Notes: generated by a model from the sequence alone, not told the origin. A stretch of 64,000 nucleotides of DNA from Haematobacter missouriensis (GCF_000740775.1 NZ_JFGS01000012.1:60180-124179), one strand, 5' to 3'; positions 6,796-17,237 are shown, counted from the first letter of the stretch. Translations and numbers: made by a program.

Positions 6796-9750
6796 ATGGC
6801 GTGTTTTTCCACTGGTTTGCATTCTGCGAAGATTTTTCTGGCGTGTTCGGCACTTGAGATCCTTCCTGCAGGTGCGCGGCCCGTGCCAGTCACGGTGACC
6901 ATAACCTCTGTCGAGTGTACGCAAAACGAGGAGTGCGACGCCGCTGGGATAGAGGCCGCAGGTGAAGATTGGCCGGACTTTTATGCACGCGTGTTCATCA
7001 ATGGGGTGCAGGTTGACACGCCCAGAGCAGATGACGATCAGCAGAAAATCCAGCCATTCTGGACTGTCACCGGCACGGTGGACGATTCGGTCACGTCTGT
7101 GGTGCCCATCACAATCCAGATCTGGGACCACGACAGCACGAGCGGTGACGACATTGCAGATTCGTCTCCTCAATACGATCACAACAACCTCGATCTGGTT
7201 CTTGATCTCGCCACCGGTCGTTGGTCGGGAGATACAGCGACAAGCTGCGCCACTGGCGACGGGGTGGATACAGACGACGATGATTACTACCCGGTCCGCG
7301 TCTGCTTCGACATCTCCACGATCTCCGCTTCCGGCGATGCCGATGGCGACGGACTTTTGGACACATGGGAGATTTCGGGGCTAGATGCCGATGGCGATGG
7401 TACAGTCGATATCGACCTTCCCGGCATGGGGGCTGACCCGCAGCATCAGGATATTTTCCTTGAGCTTGACTACGAAGCCGGTCGGCCGCCCACACGGGAC
7501 GGTATCAATGCCATGAAACGGGCCTTTGCTGCTGCACCGCGGCCCAATCCCGACGGCACGACCGGGATAAACCTTCATGTCGATGCGGGCGCGCTTTTCG
7601 ATGCGGGCGCGGATGAGGCGGGTAGAGCCGGTACCTGCACGAACGGCATCGATGACGATGGTGATGGATTGACGGACGGCCAGGATGGCAGTTGCTTCTA
7701 TCTCGACGCCAGTCGGGAGGTGGGTGTCGGTGATTGCGGCAACGGTATCGATGATGATGGCGACGGTCTGGTTGACTCTGCTGATCCGCAATGCCTGGTA
7801 GGTGACAATCTGGGCGGAGGCACGGTCGTCACCATTACCGCGGCAACGCGCGCCTGCGGGCTGGACGGCAATTTTGCCGCTATCAAGGCCGCACAGTTCA
7901 ATCCCAATCGGGCATGGGTGTTTCACTACGCCATACAGGCGGCCGCCCCGCCAAACCCTCCGCCTCCCGCGCCGCCGCTCTCCTGTGCCGGCGGAGAGGG
8001 AGAGATAGGGGGCAACGACTTCATCTCTCACAATCTGGACGCGGGGACGGTGATGCATGAGCTTGGGCATAACCTGAATCTGCAACATGGAGGCTCAAAC
8101 TCCATGAACTGCAAACCGAACTACATTTCGGTGATGAACTATAACTTGCAGAGCGGTATTCCGCAGGTTACGGGCGGCAGGATTCTCGACTACTCGCCCC
8201 CCCGGACCGCGCTCAACGGATCGACGCGTGCAACCGCTCCGCTTTTACCGCTTTTGGAAAACGCCTTGAAGGAGGCGCTGGCCGTCGATCCGGCCGATGC
8301 GAGCAACTCCATCGTGTTCATGAACGGACAGAGCCAGATCACTACCGTGGGCGCGAATACGCTGCCGGACTGGACGGGCGATGCCTCCCTGCCCACAGGG
8401 GCGGGGATCAATATCGACAACGGCATACCCGCAACCGCGACCGCCCCCGCTACGGGTGCTCCCGGCTGTGCCAATACCGCGTTAAACAGTCTCCTCGCCG
8501 GCGATAACGATTGGAACCGGGTTGCACTGAACTTTCACCAGTTTGGCGCCGGGGCGAGTGGTGCCATCGTGCGCAATGCGGAAACCAGTCCGACGCAGGA
8601 AGATTTGGACCGGATGCAGCAGGAAATGCGGCGCACCGATCTTGAACTGACGCTCACTGCCGCGCCCGATCCGGTCGCTGCGGGAACGCCTGTGACCTAC
8701 GCCGCCGTCATCGTCAATCACGGGCCAAATCCTTCGCTCGCGACGAGCCTCGATCTTGAGGTTCCGCCTGCGTCGGCGCTGTTTCTTTCACCCCCACCCG
8801 GTTGTGCCGCCCCATCTCCGGATAAGCTGTCCTGTACAATCGGCATGCTCCGTCCGGGAGAGACCCGGACGCTTACAATGATCGCCATGCTGCCCGCCGA
8901 TCTGATCTACCTCGCCGGTGCGCCCTTTACGATAGACGCGACGGGCAATGTCACCGACCGGGCTGGGAACGACGCAGTTCCGACAAATAACACGAGTATG
9001 GCGACGGTAAAGGCGGTAGCTGTCGCGGACCTCGCCATCAGCTCCTTCGAACCCCCCAACCCGCCGCGTCAAATGCTGGCCGGTGAACCTGTGGTGATAG
9101 AACTCGCCTCCATTCTGGGCAGTGGCGGACCTTCCAGCCCGATGGATACGCTTCTCACCCTGCGCTCCATGACCGATAACGGTGCCAATGTGACGCCGAC
9201 CCTCCTCACCACGACGCAGGCGGCGCTGCGGCAGGATGAGGCCCGTACCGTCTTTGACCACGCTATCCTGCTCTGCAAGGAGCCGGGAAATCACAAGTTC
9301 CGCTTCGAGCACCGGATCGCGCCGGATCGCGCCCCCGACAGCGATCCAGCGGCGGGCAACAACACAGCGGTCCATGATTTCGCGATAGAATGCCTGCCCG
9401 GTGAACAGCAGCCGCCTTTGTTTGAGACACCGGAAAGGCTGCTGCGGGGGTTGCGGGAGGCAGGACTGGACATCAGTGTGGGGGAGAGCGATCTGCTTTC
9501 CTGGTTGTCGACGCACCCTCCCTCAACCTCCTATCCGGCGATCATCACGTCAATCATGCAGAACGGCTGGCACTTCCGCCAACCTGCCTACATCGACGTG
9601 ATCGTGTGGAACTACGAACAAACCCCCGGCGTCACTCCTCCCCGCCTGACGGCCGATGTCGATACGGAAGTTCTGAAACGCGCGATCCTCGCCGCGTCCA
9701 ATGAGCGGAACGGAAAGACCATCGAGGATTTCAACACGTTGCTGCAATGA
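6796..9750 (+). CDS. Large secreted zinc metalloprotease-like protein with Ca-binding loops and a DUF11-like domain
   Basis: A 984-aa protein, probably exported. HELGHNLNLQH (residues 421-431) supplies three His ligands and the catalytic Glu of a metzincin-like site, although the usual Gly at position 8 of the motif is Asn. SVMNY follows as a plausible Met-turn. An N-terminal C2-like beta domain precedes several DxDxDG loops (about residues 181-205 and 284-335) expected to bind Ca2+. Residues about 613-735 resemble DUF11/conserved-repeat beta domains of cell-surface proteins. I chose ATG 6796 over the upstream TTG 6721; neither has a strong ribosome site and the signal peptide is atypical. 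It may act on the cell surface with the neighbouring VPLPA protein (inference). Confidence 0.72.
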   Translation: MACFSTGLHSAKIFLACSALEILPAGARPVPVTVTITSVECTQNEECDAAGIEAAGEDWPDFYARVFINGVQVDTPRADDDQQKIQPFWTVTGTVDDSVTSVVPITIQIWDHDSTSGDDIADSSPQYDHNNLDLVLDLATGRWSGDTATSCATGDGVDTDDDDYYPVRVCFDISTISASGDADGDGLLDTWEISGLDADGDGTVDIDLPGMGADPQHQDIFLELDYEAGRPPTRDGINAMKRAFAAAPRPNPDGTTGINLHVDAGALFDAGADEAGRAGTCTNGIDDDGDGLTDGQDGSCFYLDASREVGVGDCGNGIDDDGDGLVDSADPQCLVGDNLGGGTVVTITAATRACGLDGNFAAIKAAQFNPNRAWVFHYAIQAAAPPNPPPPAPPLSCAGGEGEIGGNDFISHNLDAGTVMHELGHNLNLQHGGSNSMNCKPNYISVMNYNLQSGIPQVTGGRILDYSPPRTALNGSTRATAPLLPLLENALKEALAVDPADASNSIVFMNGQSQITTVGANTLPDWTGDASLPTGAGINIDNGIPATATAPATGAPGCANTALNSLLAGDNDWNRVALNFHQFGAGASGAIVRNAETSPTQEDLDRMQQEMRRTDLELTLTAAPDPVAAGTPVTYAAVIVNHGPNPSLATSLDLEVPPASALFLSPPPGCAAPSPDKLSCTIGMLRPGETRTLTMIAMLPADLIYLAGAPFTIDATGNVTDRAGNDAVPTNNTSMATVKAVAVADLAISSFEPPNPPRQMLAGEPVVIELASILGSGGPSSPMDTLLTLRSMTDNGANVTPTLLTTTQAALRQDEARTVFDHAILLCKEPGNHKFRFEHRIAPDRAPDSDPAAGNNTAVHDFAIECLPGEQQPPLFETPERLLRGLREAGLDISVGESDLLSWLSTHPPSTSYPAIITSIMQNGWHFRQPAYIDVIVWNYEQTPGVTPPRLTADVDTEVLKRAILAASNERNGKTIEDFNTLLQ

Positions 9751-11163
9751 CTATCGGCGAGACGGGATGGCCGTGGAGAGACCCCGAATTGTCACCTCCA
9801 GCCCATGTTGTGCGAAACGCGCCTTCACCTTTTCCAGAGCCGAAAGAGCGCTTATATCCCAAAGGGTTGCATTGGTCAGATCGATGACCACCGGCCCATC
9901 ATGGTCGATCGGATCGAAGGCCTCGGTGAAGGCGTCGGCAGAGGCGAAAAATACCTGTCCCGCGACGGTATAGACATCACCGTCGCGGTGCACGCTTTGC
10001 ATTCGCGCGACCTTGGCGGCAAAGAAGACGCCGCTCATCAGTACGCCGACAAGAACGCCCAGCGAAAGGTTATGGCTCACCAGCGTCATCGCGACAGTTG
10101 CCAGCATCACCAGATTGGAGAGCACAGGCGTTTCGCGGAGACGGCGGAGCGAACCCCAGTCCAGCGTGTCGATGGAAACCATGATCATGATCGCGACGAG
10201 GGCCGCGACCGGAACTTCCCCGACGATATCCCGGAGTGTCACCATCAGCAGGAGCAGCACACCGCCCGCGGCCAGGGTCGACAGTCGGCCCCGCCCGCCA
10301 TACTTCACGTTGGAGACCGTTTGGCCGATCATGCCGCAGCCGGCGATCCCGCCGAAGAGGCTCGCTGCGACATTGGCCACTCCGAGACCGCGCGCCTCCA
10401 TGTTCTTGTCCGAAGGTGTCCCGGTCCGATCATCCACCACAGCGGCGGTCATCAGACTTTCGAGCAGGCCCACCATGGCGATAGCGAGAGCGGGAAGAAA
10501 AATGATGTTGAGCAGATCGAGCCCCAGGGGAACGTCCGGCAGGGCGAATGCCGGCAGCCCTTCCGGTAATCTGCCAAGGTCGGCCACACGGGGAATATCG
10601 ATTCCAATCGCGGAACACAGCGCTGTCAGCGCCACGACGCAGATCAGCGGCGCGGGTATGGTGGTGGTAAACCGGGGCGTCAGGTAGATGATCGCGAGAC
10701 CGGCCGCGATCACCGCATATCCGGTGGGACCGGCGGTAACGATATGCGGCAGTTGCGCCGCGAAGATCAGGATCGCCAGCGCGTTGACGAATCCTGTCCG
10801 CACCGACCGGGAGACATAGCGCATGAGCGTCGCCAACCGCGCGAAGCCGAAGGCGATCTGGAACACGCCCGCCAGCAGTCCCGCGGCGAAAAGGTACTGA
10901 ACGCCGTGCTCCCGCACCAGCGGTGCCACCACCAGCGCGACAGAACCGGCGGCCGCCGAGATCATCGCGGGGCGCCCGCCGAAAATGGCTATCATGATGC
11001 TGATGACGAAGGACGCATAAAGCCCCACCGCCGGATCGACCCCGGCGGTGAAGGAGAAGGCGATGACTTCAGGGATAAGGGCAAAGGTCGCTACCGACCC
11101 GGCGAGAACTTCGCGGACAGGGTTTTCCCGCCACTGACGCAGGTAGTGTCGTGTGCTGTTCAT
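9751..11163 (-). CDS. SulP/SLC26 family anion transporter with STAS domain
   Basis: An inner-membrane transporter of about 470 aa. It has roughly ten hydrophobic helices, beginning with the SulP signature [19 protein letters not shown], then GLYASF and the [14 protein letters not shown] stretch. A C-terminal STAS domain (last 100 residues) contains LWDISAL. Substrates in this short subgroup include sulfate, bicarbonate and other anions; the sequence does not decide. The frame can extend to a GTG at 11256, but [11 protein letters not shown] at 11163 is a more usual N-terminus. The stop abuts the convergent metalloprotease stop at 9750. Confidence 0.85.
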   Translation of the reverse strand: MNSTRHYLRQWRENPVREVLAGSVATFALIPEVIAFSFTAGVDPAVGLYASFVISIMIAIFGGRPAMISAAAGSVALVVAPLVREHGVQYLFAAGLLAGVFQIAFGFARLATLMRYVSRSVRTGFVNALAILIFAAQLPHIVTAGPTGYAVIAAGLAIIYLTPRFTTTIPAPLICVVALTALCSAIGIDIPRVADLGRLPEGLPAFALPDVPLGLDLLNIIFLPALAIAMVGLLESLMTAAVVDDRTGTPSDKNMEARGLGVANVAASLFGGIAGCGMIGQTVSNVKYGGRGRLSTLAAGGVLLLLMVTLRDIVGEVPVAALVAIMIMVSIDTLDWGSLRRLRETPVLSNLVMLATVAMTLVSHNLSLGVLVGVLMSGVFFAAKVARMQSVHRDGDVYTVAGQVFFASADAFTEAFDPIDHDGPVVIDLTNATLWDISALSALEKVKARFAQHGLEVTIRGLSTAIPSRR

Positions 11164-11323
11164 CTGATGGAAGCGGACGCGTTTGAATGCGTTGTCCGGC
11201 GGATCGGCGGCCGGAATAGCCACCCGGACTGAACCGGGTCCATGTGAATGATGCACTTGTAGCGGAGAAGGCAGTCGTTGCCAAGCGACTCATGCCTATG
11301 ATGGGCGCTCTCGTGGGTGAGCG

Positions 11324-11357
11324 GCTCGGGCGCGGCGGTTTCTTACCGTGCCCGAGC
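11324..11357. terminator. Possible terminator hairpin
   Basis: GCTCGGGC (11324-11331) pairs perfectly with GCCCGAGC (11350-11357), with an inner CGGT/ACCG pair. It lies just after the stop of the decarboxylase gene. There is no U-run in the minus-strand direction, so termination is only inferred. Confidence 0.4.
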
Positions 11358-11368
11358 AAAATCATGGT

Positions 11369-13660
11369 TCAGACAGCAATGCAGTCGGCGTAAAACTGGA
11401 CTTCGCCATTCTCGTCCTCTTCCTGCACCAGCCCATGGATATCCGTTTCAAATCCAGGGCATTCCTTCGCGAATTCGCGGTTGAACTTCAGGTAATCCAC
11501 GATCTGCCGATTGAACACCTCCCCGGGGATGACCAGCGGGATGCCGGGCGGGTAGGGGGTGACAAGGCTGGTGGTGATGCGCCCCTCAAGGTCGTCGATC
11601 GGGACACGCTGGGTCGTGCGGCGGGCGATATGGGCAAAGGCATCGCTCGGTTTCATCGCTGGGACAAGCTCGCTCAGATACATCGCGGTGGACAGCACGG
11701 CCACATCGTAGCGCGCGTAGAGTTCGTGGACATGCTGGCAGAGGTCGCGCAGACCCATGCGCTCGTACCGTGGATGCTTGGCACAGAACTCCGGCATGGT
11801 GCGCCACATCGGCTTGTTCTTGGCGTAGTCGTCCTTGAACTGCTGAAGTGCCGTCAAGAGGGTGTTCCAGCGGCCTTTGGTGATGCCGATGGTGAACAGC
11901 ACGAAGAAGCTGTAGAGCCCGGTCTTTTCGACCACCACGCCATGTTCCGCCAGATATTTTGTCACGATCGAGGCCGGTATGCCGGTGGCTTCGAACCTCC
12001 CGTCAAGGTTCAGCCCCGGAGTGACGATCGTCGCCTTGATCGGATCGAGCATGTTGAAGCCGGGCGCCATATCGCCGAACCCGTGCCATGACTCCTCGCC
12101 GTCGGAGGGATGGATGCCGTCCGCGTCGGTCCGGCGGAGTACCCAGTCCTTCGCGCGGCCGATACCCTCCTCCTCCAGTTCCTCCGGTCCCCAGACCTGA
12201 AACCACCAGTCGTCATCGCCGAATTCGGCATCGACCTTTCGCATGGCGCGGCGGAAGTCCAGCGCCTCGGCGATGCTCTCCTCCACCAGCGCCGCGCCCC
12301 CCGGCGGCTCCATCATGGCGGCGGCCACGTCGCAGCTCGCGATGATGCTGTACTGGGGGCTGGTGCTCGTGTGCATCAGATAGGCTTCGTTGAAGAGGTG
12401 CCGGTCGAGCTTGGTATCCTGCGAATCCTGAACGAGCACGTGGCTCGCCTGACTGATGCCTGCCAGCAGCTTGTGGATGGACTGGGTGGCATAGGTCACC
12501 GAATGCCGCGCGCGAGGCCGCTTCCGTCCCATCGCGTGAAACTGCCCGTAGAAAGAATGGAAGGACGCATGCGGAAGCCACGCCTCATCAAAGTGGAGGT
12601 TATCCACATAGCCGTCCAGCATGCCCTTGATGACTTCCGTGTTGTAGAGCACGCCATCATAGGTGGATTGGGTCAGCGTCATGATCCGCGGTTTGACGGT
12701 TTCCGGATCCACGCCCTCCAGCAGGGGATTTGCGCGAATCTTTTCCTTGATGGACTCGATCTCGAATTCGCTGTGCGGGATAGGGCCGATGATGCCGAAG
12801 TTATTGCGCGTCGGCCGCAGGAATACCGGCACAGCGCCGGTCATGATGATGCTGTGCAGGATCGACTTGTGACAGTTGCGATCCACTACCACCACGTCAC
12901 CTGAAGCAACCGTGTGGTGCCAGACCATCTTGTTGGATGTGGATGTGCCGTTCGTCACGAAAAAGCAGTGATCGGCGTTGAATATGCGGGCGGCATTGCG
13001 CTCAGAGGCACCAATCGCACCGTTGTGGTCGAGAAGCTGCCCGAGCTCCTCCACCGCGTTGCAGACATCAGCGCGCAGCATGTTTTCGCCGTAGAACTGA
13101 TGATACATCTGGCCGATGGGGCTTTTCAGGAAGGCCACGCCTCCGGAATGCCCGGGGCAGTGCCAGGAGTATGAACCATCCTCCGCATAGTCGAGCAGCG
13201 CCTTGAAGAACGGCGGCTGGATGCTTTCCAGGTAGCTCTTGGCCTCGCGGATGATGTGGCGGGCCACGAACTCCGGAGTATCCTCGAACATGTGGATGAA
13301 GCCGTGCAGCTCTCTCAGGATGTCGTTGGGCAGGTGGCGACTGGTCTTGGTTTCGCCGTATACGTAGATCGGCACATCTTCGTTCTTGCGCCGCACCTCG
13401 CGGATGAAGCTGCGCAGATTTTCGATCACCGGGTCGTCGTCCGGACCCGGGCTGAACTCCTCATCGTCGATGGAGAGTACAAACGCGCTGGCGCGGGACT
13501 GCTGCTGGGCGAATTGCGAAAGATCGCCGTAGCTGGTCACGCCAAGAACGTCGAAGCCCTCGTTCTCGATGGCCTCCGCCATCGCGCGGATCCCCAGGCC
13601 CGAGGAGTTCTCGGATCGAAAATCCTCATCTATGATGACGATGGGAAAGCGGAATTTCAT
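11369..13660 (-). CDS. Orn/Lys/Arg decarboxylase (fold-type III biodegradative family)
   Basis: A 763-aa PLP-dependent decarboxylase that removes CO2 from a basic amino acid. It has an N-terminal response-regulator-like wing domain (about residues 1-130, PIVIIDEDF). The PLP domain includes CPGHSGG, VTNGTSTSNK and HFDEAWLPHA, and the Schiff-base Lys is in QSIHKLLAGISQ. A C-terminal domain with PYPPGIPLVIPGE follows. The length matches AdiA/CadA/SpeC-type enzymes (about 710-760 aa). The substrate (Arg, Lys or Orn) cannot be fixed by eye. It is probably monocistronic, 200 nt upstream of the SulP gene on the same strand; no antiporter lies beside it. Confidence 0.93.
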   Translation of the reverse strand: MKFRFPIVIIDEDFRSENSSGLGIRAMAEAIENEGFDVLGVTSYGDLSQFAQQQSRASAFVLSIDDEEFSPGPDDDPVIENLRSFIREVRRKNEDVPIYVYGETKTSRHLPNDILRELHGFIHMFEDTPEFVARHIIREAKSYLESIQPPFFKALLDYAEDGSYSWHCPGHSGGVAFLKSPIGQMYHQFYGENMLRADVCNAVEELGQLLDHNGAIGASERNAARIFNADHCFFVTNGTSTSNKMVWHHTVASGDVVVVDRNCHKSILHSIIMTGAVPVFLRPTRNNFGIIGPIPHSEFEIESIKEKIRANPLLEGVDPETVKPRIMTLTQSTYDGVLYNTEVIKGMLDGYVDNLHFDEAWLPHASFHSFYGQFHAMGRKRPRARHSVTYATQSIHKLLAGISQASHVLVQDSQDTKLDRHLFNEAYLMHTSTSPQYSIIASCDVAAAMMEPPGGAALVEESIAEALDFRRAMRKVDAEFGDDDWWFQVWGPEELEEEGIGRAKDWVLRRTDADGIHPSDGEESWHGFGDMAPGFNMLDPIKATIVTPGLNLDGRFEATGIPASIVTKYLAEHGVVVEKTGLYSFFVLFTIGITKGRWNTLLTALQQFKDDYAKNKPMWRTMPEFCAKHPRYERMGLRDLCQHVHELYARYDVAVLSTAMYLSELVPAMKPSDAFAHIARRTTQRVPIDDLEGRITTSLVTPYPPGIPLVIPGEVFNRQIVDYLKFNREFAKECPGFETDIHGLVQEEDENGEVQFYADCIAV

Positions 13661-13923
13661 GTCATCCTCCGGGGAAGTGGCAACGGTTGCGCGACAGGTG
13701 CTTTTTGCACAGCCTCAGTCAAGGTCAACCCATGGGCTGAACTTGGAAGAAGATGGTGCCGCCGGATATCGGAATGGTGATCGCCAGCAGGTCGGAACCG
13801 ACCCCGGATCACTCACCTCGACCCAATCCCCGGCCCTAGCCGCAGTGGCACAGACATCGAGTTCAGCCGACCACCCGGCAGAATGCTTTAATGGGTGGCC
13901 AATGAACGCCGCACGCCGCTACG
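13661..13923. other. Upstream region of the decarboxylase gene
   Basis: No gene is supported here. It should contain the decarboxylase promoter and it ends at the IS5 remnant. Confidence 0.5.
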
Positions 13924-14176
13924 TCATGTTGACAGATGGTGGAGCCATAGCCTGATGCAGGCGATGTCGACGAAGCCGAGAAAGCTGTCTGCAGTCTTTG
14001 TCGTAGCGGGTTGCGAGCCGGCGACTGTTCTTCATCTTGTTGAAGCACTGCTCGACCATGTTTCGCAGGGTGGAGATGGTCATGTCGACGCTCTTGCGAA
14101 CCTTCCGGTTCTTGCGCATCGGTATCATGGGTAGAGCGTTGCGGTTCTCGATGTCTTCGCGGATTTTCAGAGTCAT
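13924..14176 (-). pseudogene. IS5-family transposase C-terminal remnant, frameshifted
   Basis: The frame encodes PMRKNRKVRK followed by NMVEQCFNKMKNSRRLATRYDK, the end of an IS5/IS427-type DDE transposase. After RYDK an extra G shifts the frame; in the next frame ADSFLGFVDIACIRLWLHHL and a stop (13924) complete the normal C-terminus. The N-terminal two thirds are missing and no clear terminal repeats were found, so this is a dead fragment. Confidence 0.75.
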
Positions 14177-14492
14177 AGCGCCAGAAAGACGCCGATCAGG
14201 CTGAATTCGCGCCTATCAGAGCAAGCTGGCGATCCCCCAGCGACGTATGGAAGGCCGCGGCCTCGCTCGCCTGACATCCAGAAGCTCCCTATCAGTTTTC
14301 AACGAAGCCCTGTTAATGTGACAACAACTGCGGTGCCGATATCGATGCCGCGCGGAGGCCCCCCGGAAATCCTGCGACCGATCAATATGGTCGCGCCCGC
14401 CGGTCGCATGAGGTTTGCCGATGCCGTGGCGCGGTGCAGGAACTGGCGGCAGGAGCCGGGAGCGTAGGAAATCGCCCTGCACTGTCGGGGGG
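14177..14492. other. Intergenic region, nothing recognised
   Basis: About 315 bases between the IS5 remnant and the ABC ATPase stop. Short frames show no family features, and no terminator or repeat was seen. Confidence 0.4.
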
Positions 14493-15254
14493 TCAGGGTG
14501 CCGGTGGTATCGGTGCGATGGGGTCGGTCAGCGCGTCCCGCAGGTCGTTCGCCGTCTGTGCAAAGGCCGGAGCGTGGCGTCGACCCGCGCCGCGTGGCCC
14601 GAGAGCGGGCGTCACGACGTGCCGGACGCGGCCCGGACGGGGCGACAGCAGAAGGATGTCATCCGCCATCACCAGCGCCTCTTCGATCGAATGGGTCACG
14701 AACAGGATGGCGCGCCCGGATTGCGTTCCGGCCAGACGAAGGGTGACCTCCTGCATCTCTTCGCGCGCCAGTGCATCGAGGCTGGCAAAGGGTTCGTCCA
14801 TCAGGATCAGTGGCGCGTCCGTTGCCAGCACGCGCGCGAGGGCGAGGCGTTGCTGCATGCCGCCGGACAGCTGCTCCGGCCAGGCATCGGCCGCGCCGCT
14901 CAGCCCGACCTGCTCCAGCAGGGCGGCGATCCGGGCCGGGCGCCTGCGTCGGGGGACCGCCGGCATCACCACGGCAAGGTTGTCTGCCACCGTCCGCCAG
15001 GGCAGCAGGCGCGCGTCCTGAAAGACCATTGCCGTGCCGAAACCGGGGCGGGGTGGTGCGCCGTCGATAAGGACGCGGCCCGACTGGACAGGCTCCAGCC
15101 CGGCGATCAGCCGCAGAAGCGTGGTCTTGCCGCAACCCGACGGGCCGAGCAGGACCGTAACCCCGCCACGGCGAAGTGTGAAGGTGATCCCGTCCAGAAC
15201 CGGGCCGTCGTAGCGATGGCCAAGCCCGTCGACCAGAAGAAGCGGCTCCCCCAT
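14493..15254 (-). CDS. ABC transporter ATP-binding protein (SsuB/TauB/NrtD type)
   Basis: The 253-aa ATPase drives an importer. Walker A GPSGCGKTT, Q-loop VFQDARLLPW, signature LSGGMQQR, Walker B LILMDEPF and the H-loop THS are all intact. The DARLLPW and DPFASLD-like spacing is typical of the nitrate/sulfonate/taurine/pyrimidine-precursor subfamily. It is the third gene of a tight set (permease, binding protein, ATPase), separated from the binding-protein stop by 5 nt. Confidence 0.9.
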   Translation of the reverse strand: MGEPLLLVDGLGHRYDGPVLDGITFTLRRGGVTVLLGPSGCGKTTLLRLIAGLEPVQSGRVLIDGAPPRPGFGTAMVFQDARLLPWRTVADNLAVVMPAVPRRRRPARIAALLEQVGLSGAADAWPEQLSGGMQQRLALARVLATDAPLILMDEPFASLDALAREEMQEVTLRLAGTQSGRAILFVTHSIEEALVMADDILLLSPRPGRVRHVVTPALGPRGAGRRHAPAFAQTANDLRDALTDPIAPIPPAP

Positions 15255-15259
15255 CCCGA

Positions 15260-16279
15260 TCAGCGCGACAGCGTGTCGCCAAGATCGGAGACACCAAGAC
15301 GCCTCAGCACCCCGTCCATGGGCGCAAGCGACAGCCAGCGTGCGGGATCGGCGATGTAACGCGAATTCTGGTCCATGCCGCGTTCATACCACGTCTGGGC
15401 AAAAAGAAGCTCGCTCCGCTGCACACCGCCGTTCACGGTCCAGTTGCCGGCGTAATAGCCGGTGAGCTGTTCCAGCGTCTCGTGCGATACGTCGGGGCGC
15501 GCCTTTGCCATCGCAGCGGTCCAGAGTTCGGGGCGTGCCGCAAAGTCGCGCGCCGCACGGGTCAGCGCGGTCAGAATACGGTCCAGATCATCGGCGCGGG
15601 TCTCCAGCGTGACGCGTTTGACCACGTTCACCTTGGACACGACGGGAGCGGCGGCGAAATAGTCCTGCACGTCCACCAGCAGGTGAAGACCGCTCCGGTC
15701 GGGCAGCGACAGATAGCTGCCGATCGACAGGGTCGTGGCATCCACGCGCCCTGCCATCAGCGCCTGCCCCCGGGCCGCAGGCTGGCCGATGGGCACGAGG
15801 GTCAGGGCGTCGAGGCTCACGCCACGCGCCGCCAGCACGGCGGCCGACAGTGTGTGGTCAAGACTGTTCGGCTGGCCGATGCCGAAGGTTCCACCCGTGA
15901 GCGTGTCGAGGGTGACATCCTTTCGGGCGGCGATCACGAAGGGAAGGGATTTGTCAGAGGAGTGCACCGCGACGATATCGGTCACCCCTTCGCGATGCAG
16001 CGCGAGCAAGGCTTCGAGCGAGATGTTTGCCATCTCCCCCGACCCCGATTGCAGGGCGGCGACGGCCATCGGTGTCTGGCGCACGGAGACGAGCTCCACC
16101 TCCACGCCTTCCCGCGTGAAATAGCCCTCCTGCGCGGCGAGGTTAAGCAGCGAATTGGGCACGAGCGGCGCCTCCGTGTCGGTCACGATGATACGGAACG
16201 GTGCGGCGGCCACGCTGGTGGCGAAGGACAGCGCGCCAAGAAGCGCGATCAGCAGCGTGCGGAGAAGGACGGGTGGCAT
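15260..16279 (-). CDS. ABC transporter substrate-binding protein (NMT1/SsuA-like)
   Basis: A 339-aa periplasmic binding protein. An N-terminal signal peptide of about 25 residues ends near SVAA/APF. The mature part follows the NMT1/THI5-like pattern: NLAAQEGYFTREGVEVELV near the N-terminus, repeated small-residue hinge regions and GQPAARGQALMAGRVDA. This family binds sulfonates, nitrate, aromatic acids or pyrimidine precursors, and the ligand is not evident. It lies 6 nt from its permease and 5 nt from its ATPase. Linkage to the upstream PQQ dehydrogenase suggests its ligand is the substrate or product of that enzyme (inference). Confidence 0.85.
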   Translation of the reverse strand: MPPVLLRTLLIALLGALSFATSVAAAPFRIIVTDTEAPLVPNSLLNLAAQEGYFTREGVEVELVSVRQTPMAVAALQSGSGEMANISLEALLALHREGVTDIVAVHSSDKSLPFVIAARKDVTLDTLTGGTFGIGQPNSLDHTLSAAVLAARGVSLDALTLVPIGQPAARGQALMAGRVDATTLSIGSYLSLPDRSGLHLLVDVQDYFAAAPVVSKVNVVKRVTLETRADDLDRILTALTRAARDFAARPELWTAAMAKARPDVSHETLEQLTGYYAGNWTVNGGVQRSELLFAQTWYERGMDQNSRYIADPARWLSLAPMDGVLRRLGVSDLGDTLSR

Positions 16280-16285
16280 TGGACC

Positions 16286-17170
16286 TCAGTGAAACAGGCG
16301 CTTGCGGGAAGGAGGCGGGGTGAGCAGGCGTTCGATCAGGGAGATGAGCGCGGTGGTGGCGGTACCGATCAGGGCGAGCGTAAGGACGGTGACGAGATAC
16401 GGCCCCATGCGAAAACTGTTGCCGTAGGTGATGAGCAATGCGCCAAGGCCGGTCATCGCCATGTAGATGTCCGCGATGACGGCGGTGACAAGCCCGCTCA
16501 CCGCACCAAGCCGCAGCCCGGCCATGACCGGGTGGAACGCGGACGGAAGCAGGACGTGGCGCAGCCGCGCAACGCGCGACATTCCAAAAGCGCGGGCCAT
16601 TTCCCGCAGCGCGGGGCTGGCACCCCGCAGGCCCGTATAGCTGTTGATGAGGATCGGTATTACCGCGCCCAGGGCCACGATCAGCACCTTCGCAGCGTCC
16701 CCCAGCCCGAACCACAGGATGATCAGCGGCATCAGCGCAATGAGCGGCGTTGCCGCGAGCGCGTTGAGGTAAGGGTTCATTGTCCGACCCAGAAGCGGTG
16801 CAGCGCCCAGGGCGAGCCCGAGCGGAATCCCCGTCACTGCCGCAAGGGCCAGCCCGCCGAAGTAGATTTTGAGCGTCGCGCCAAGCGCGCGGAGATAGTC
16901 CTGACGGTGGTCATGGAGAAGGGTGCCGAGGGCCTGCAGGGTTTCTGACGGCGTGGCAAAGAAACCGCGTGGCAGGGTGTTGCCAAGCCAGGACCACCCG
17001 GCGAACAGCAGGGCCAGAACCGCAAGCTGCAACCACAGGTGAAGCGGGCGACGGGCAAGCCAGACACCGGCCTCCCGCAGTCCCTGCAACAGGTCCGCCG
17101 CCTCGCGCCGGAGGGCGGCGAGGGGGGCCGACTTTCCGCCACGAGCGGGTTCGGGAGAAGGCGGCGCCAT
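16286..17170 (-). CDS. ABC transporter permease (SsuC/TauC type)
   Basis: A 294-aa inner-membrane permease with about six hydrophobic helices. It contains the BPD_transp_1 EAA loop [20 protein letters not shown], and [24 protein letters not shown] is typical of the SsuC/TauC group. The N-terminal 50 residues are polar and Pro/Arg-rich. It is the first gene of the ABC set, 126 nt downstream of the PQQ dehydrogenase; a strong hairpin lies in the gap. Confidence 0.9.
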   Translation of the reverse strand: MAPPSPEPARGGKSAPLAALRREAADLLQGLREAGVWLARRPLHLWLQLAVLALLFAGWSWLGNTLPRGFFATPSETLQALGTLLHDHRQDYLRALGATLKIYFGGLALAAVTGIPLGLALGAAPLLGRTMNPYLNALAATPLIALMPLIILWFGLGDAAKVLIVALGAVIPILINSYTGLRGASPALREMARAFGMSRVARLRHVLLPSAFHPVMAGLRLGAVSGLVTAVIADIYMAMTGLGALLITYGNSFRMGPYLVTVLTLALIGTATTALISLIERLLTPPPSRKRLFH

Positions 17171-17209
17171 GGGGGCCTTTCGGTGGCTGGGGTTGGGGCG
17201 TTCCGTTCG

Positions 17210-17237
17210 GATCCGGCGGCGCGGGGTCCGCCGGATC
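17210..17237. terminator. Strong intergenic hairpin between dehydrogenase and permease
   Basis: GATCCGGCGG (17210-17219) pairs perfectly with CCGCCGGATC (17228-17237) across an 8-nt loop. No U-run follows, so it may be a partial terminator or an RNA-stability hairpin that lowers transporter expression relative to the dehydrogenase. Confidence 0.45.
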
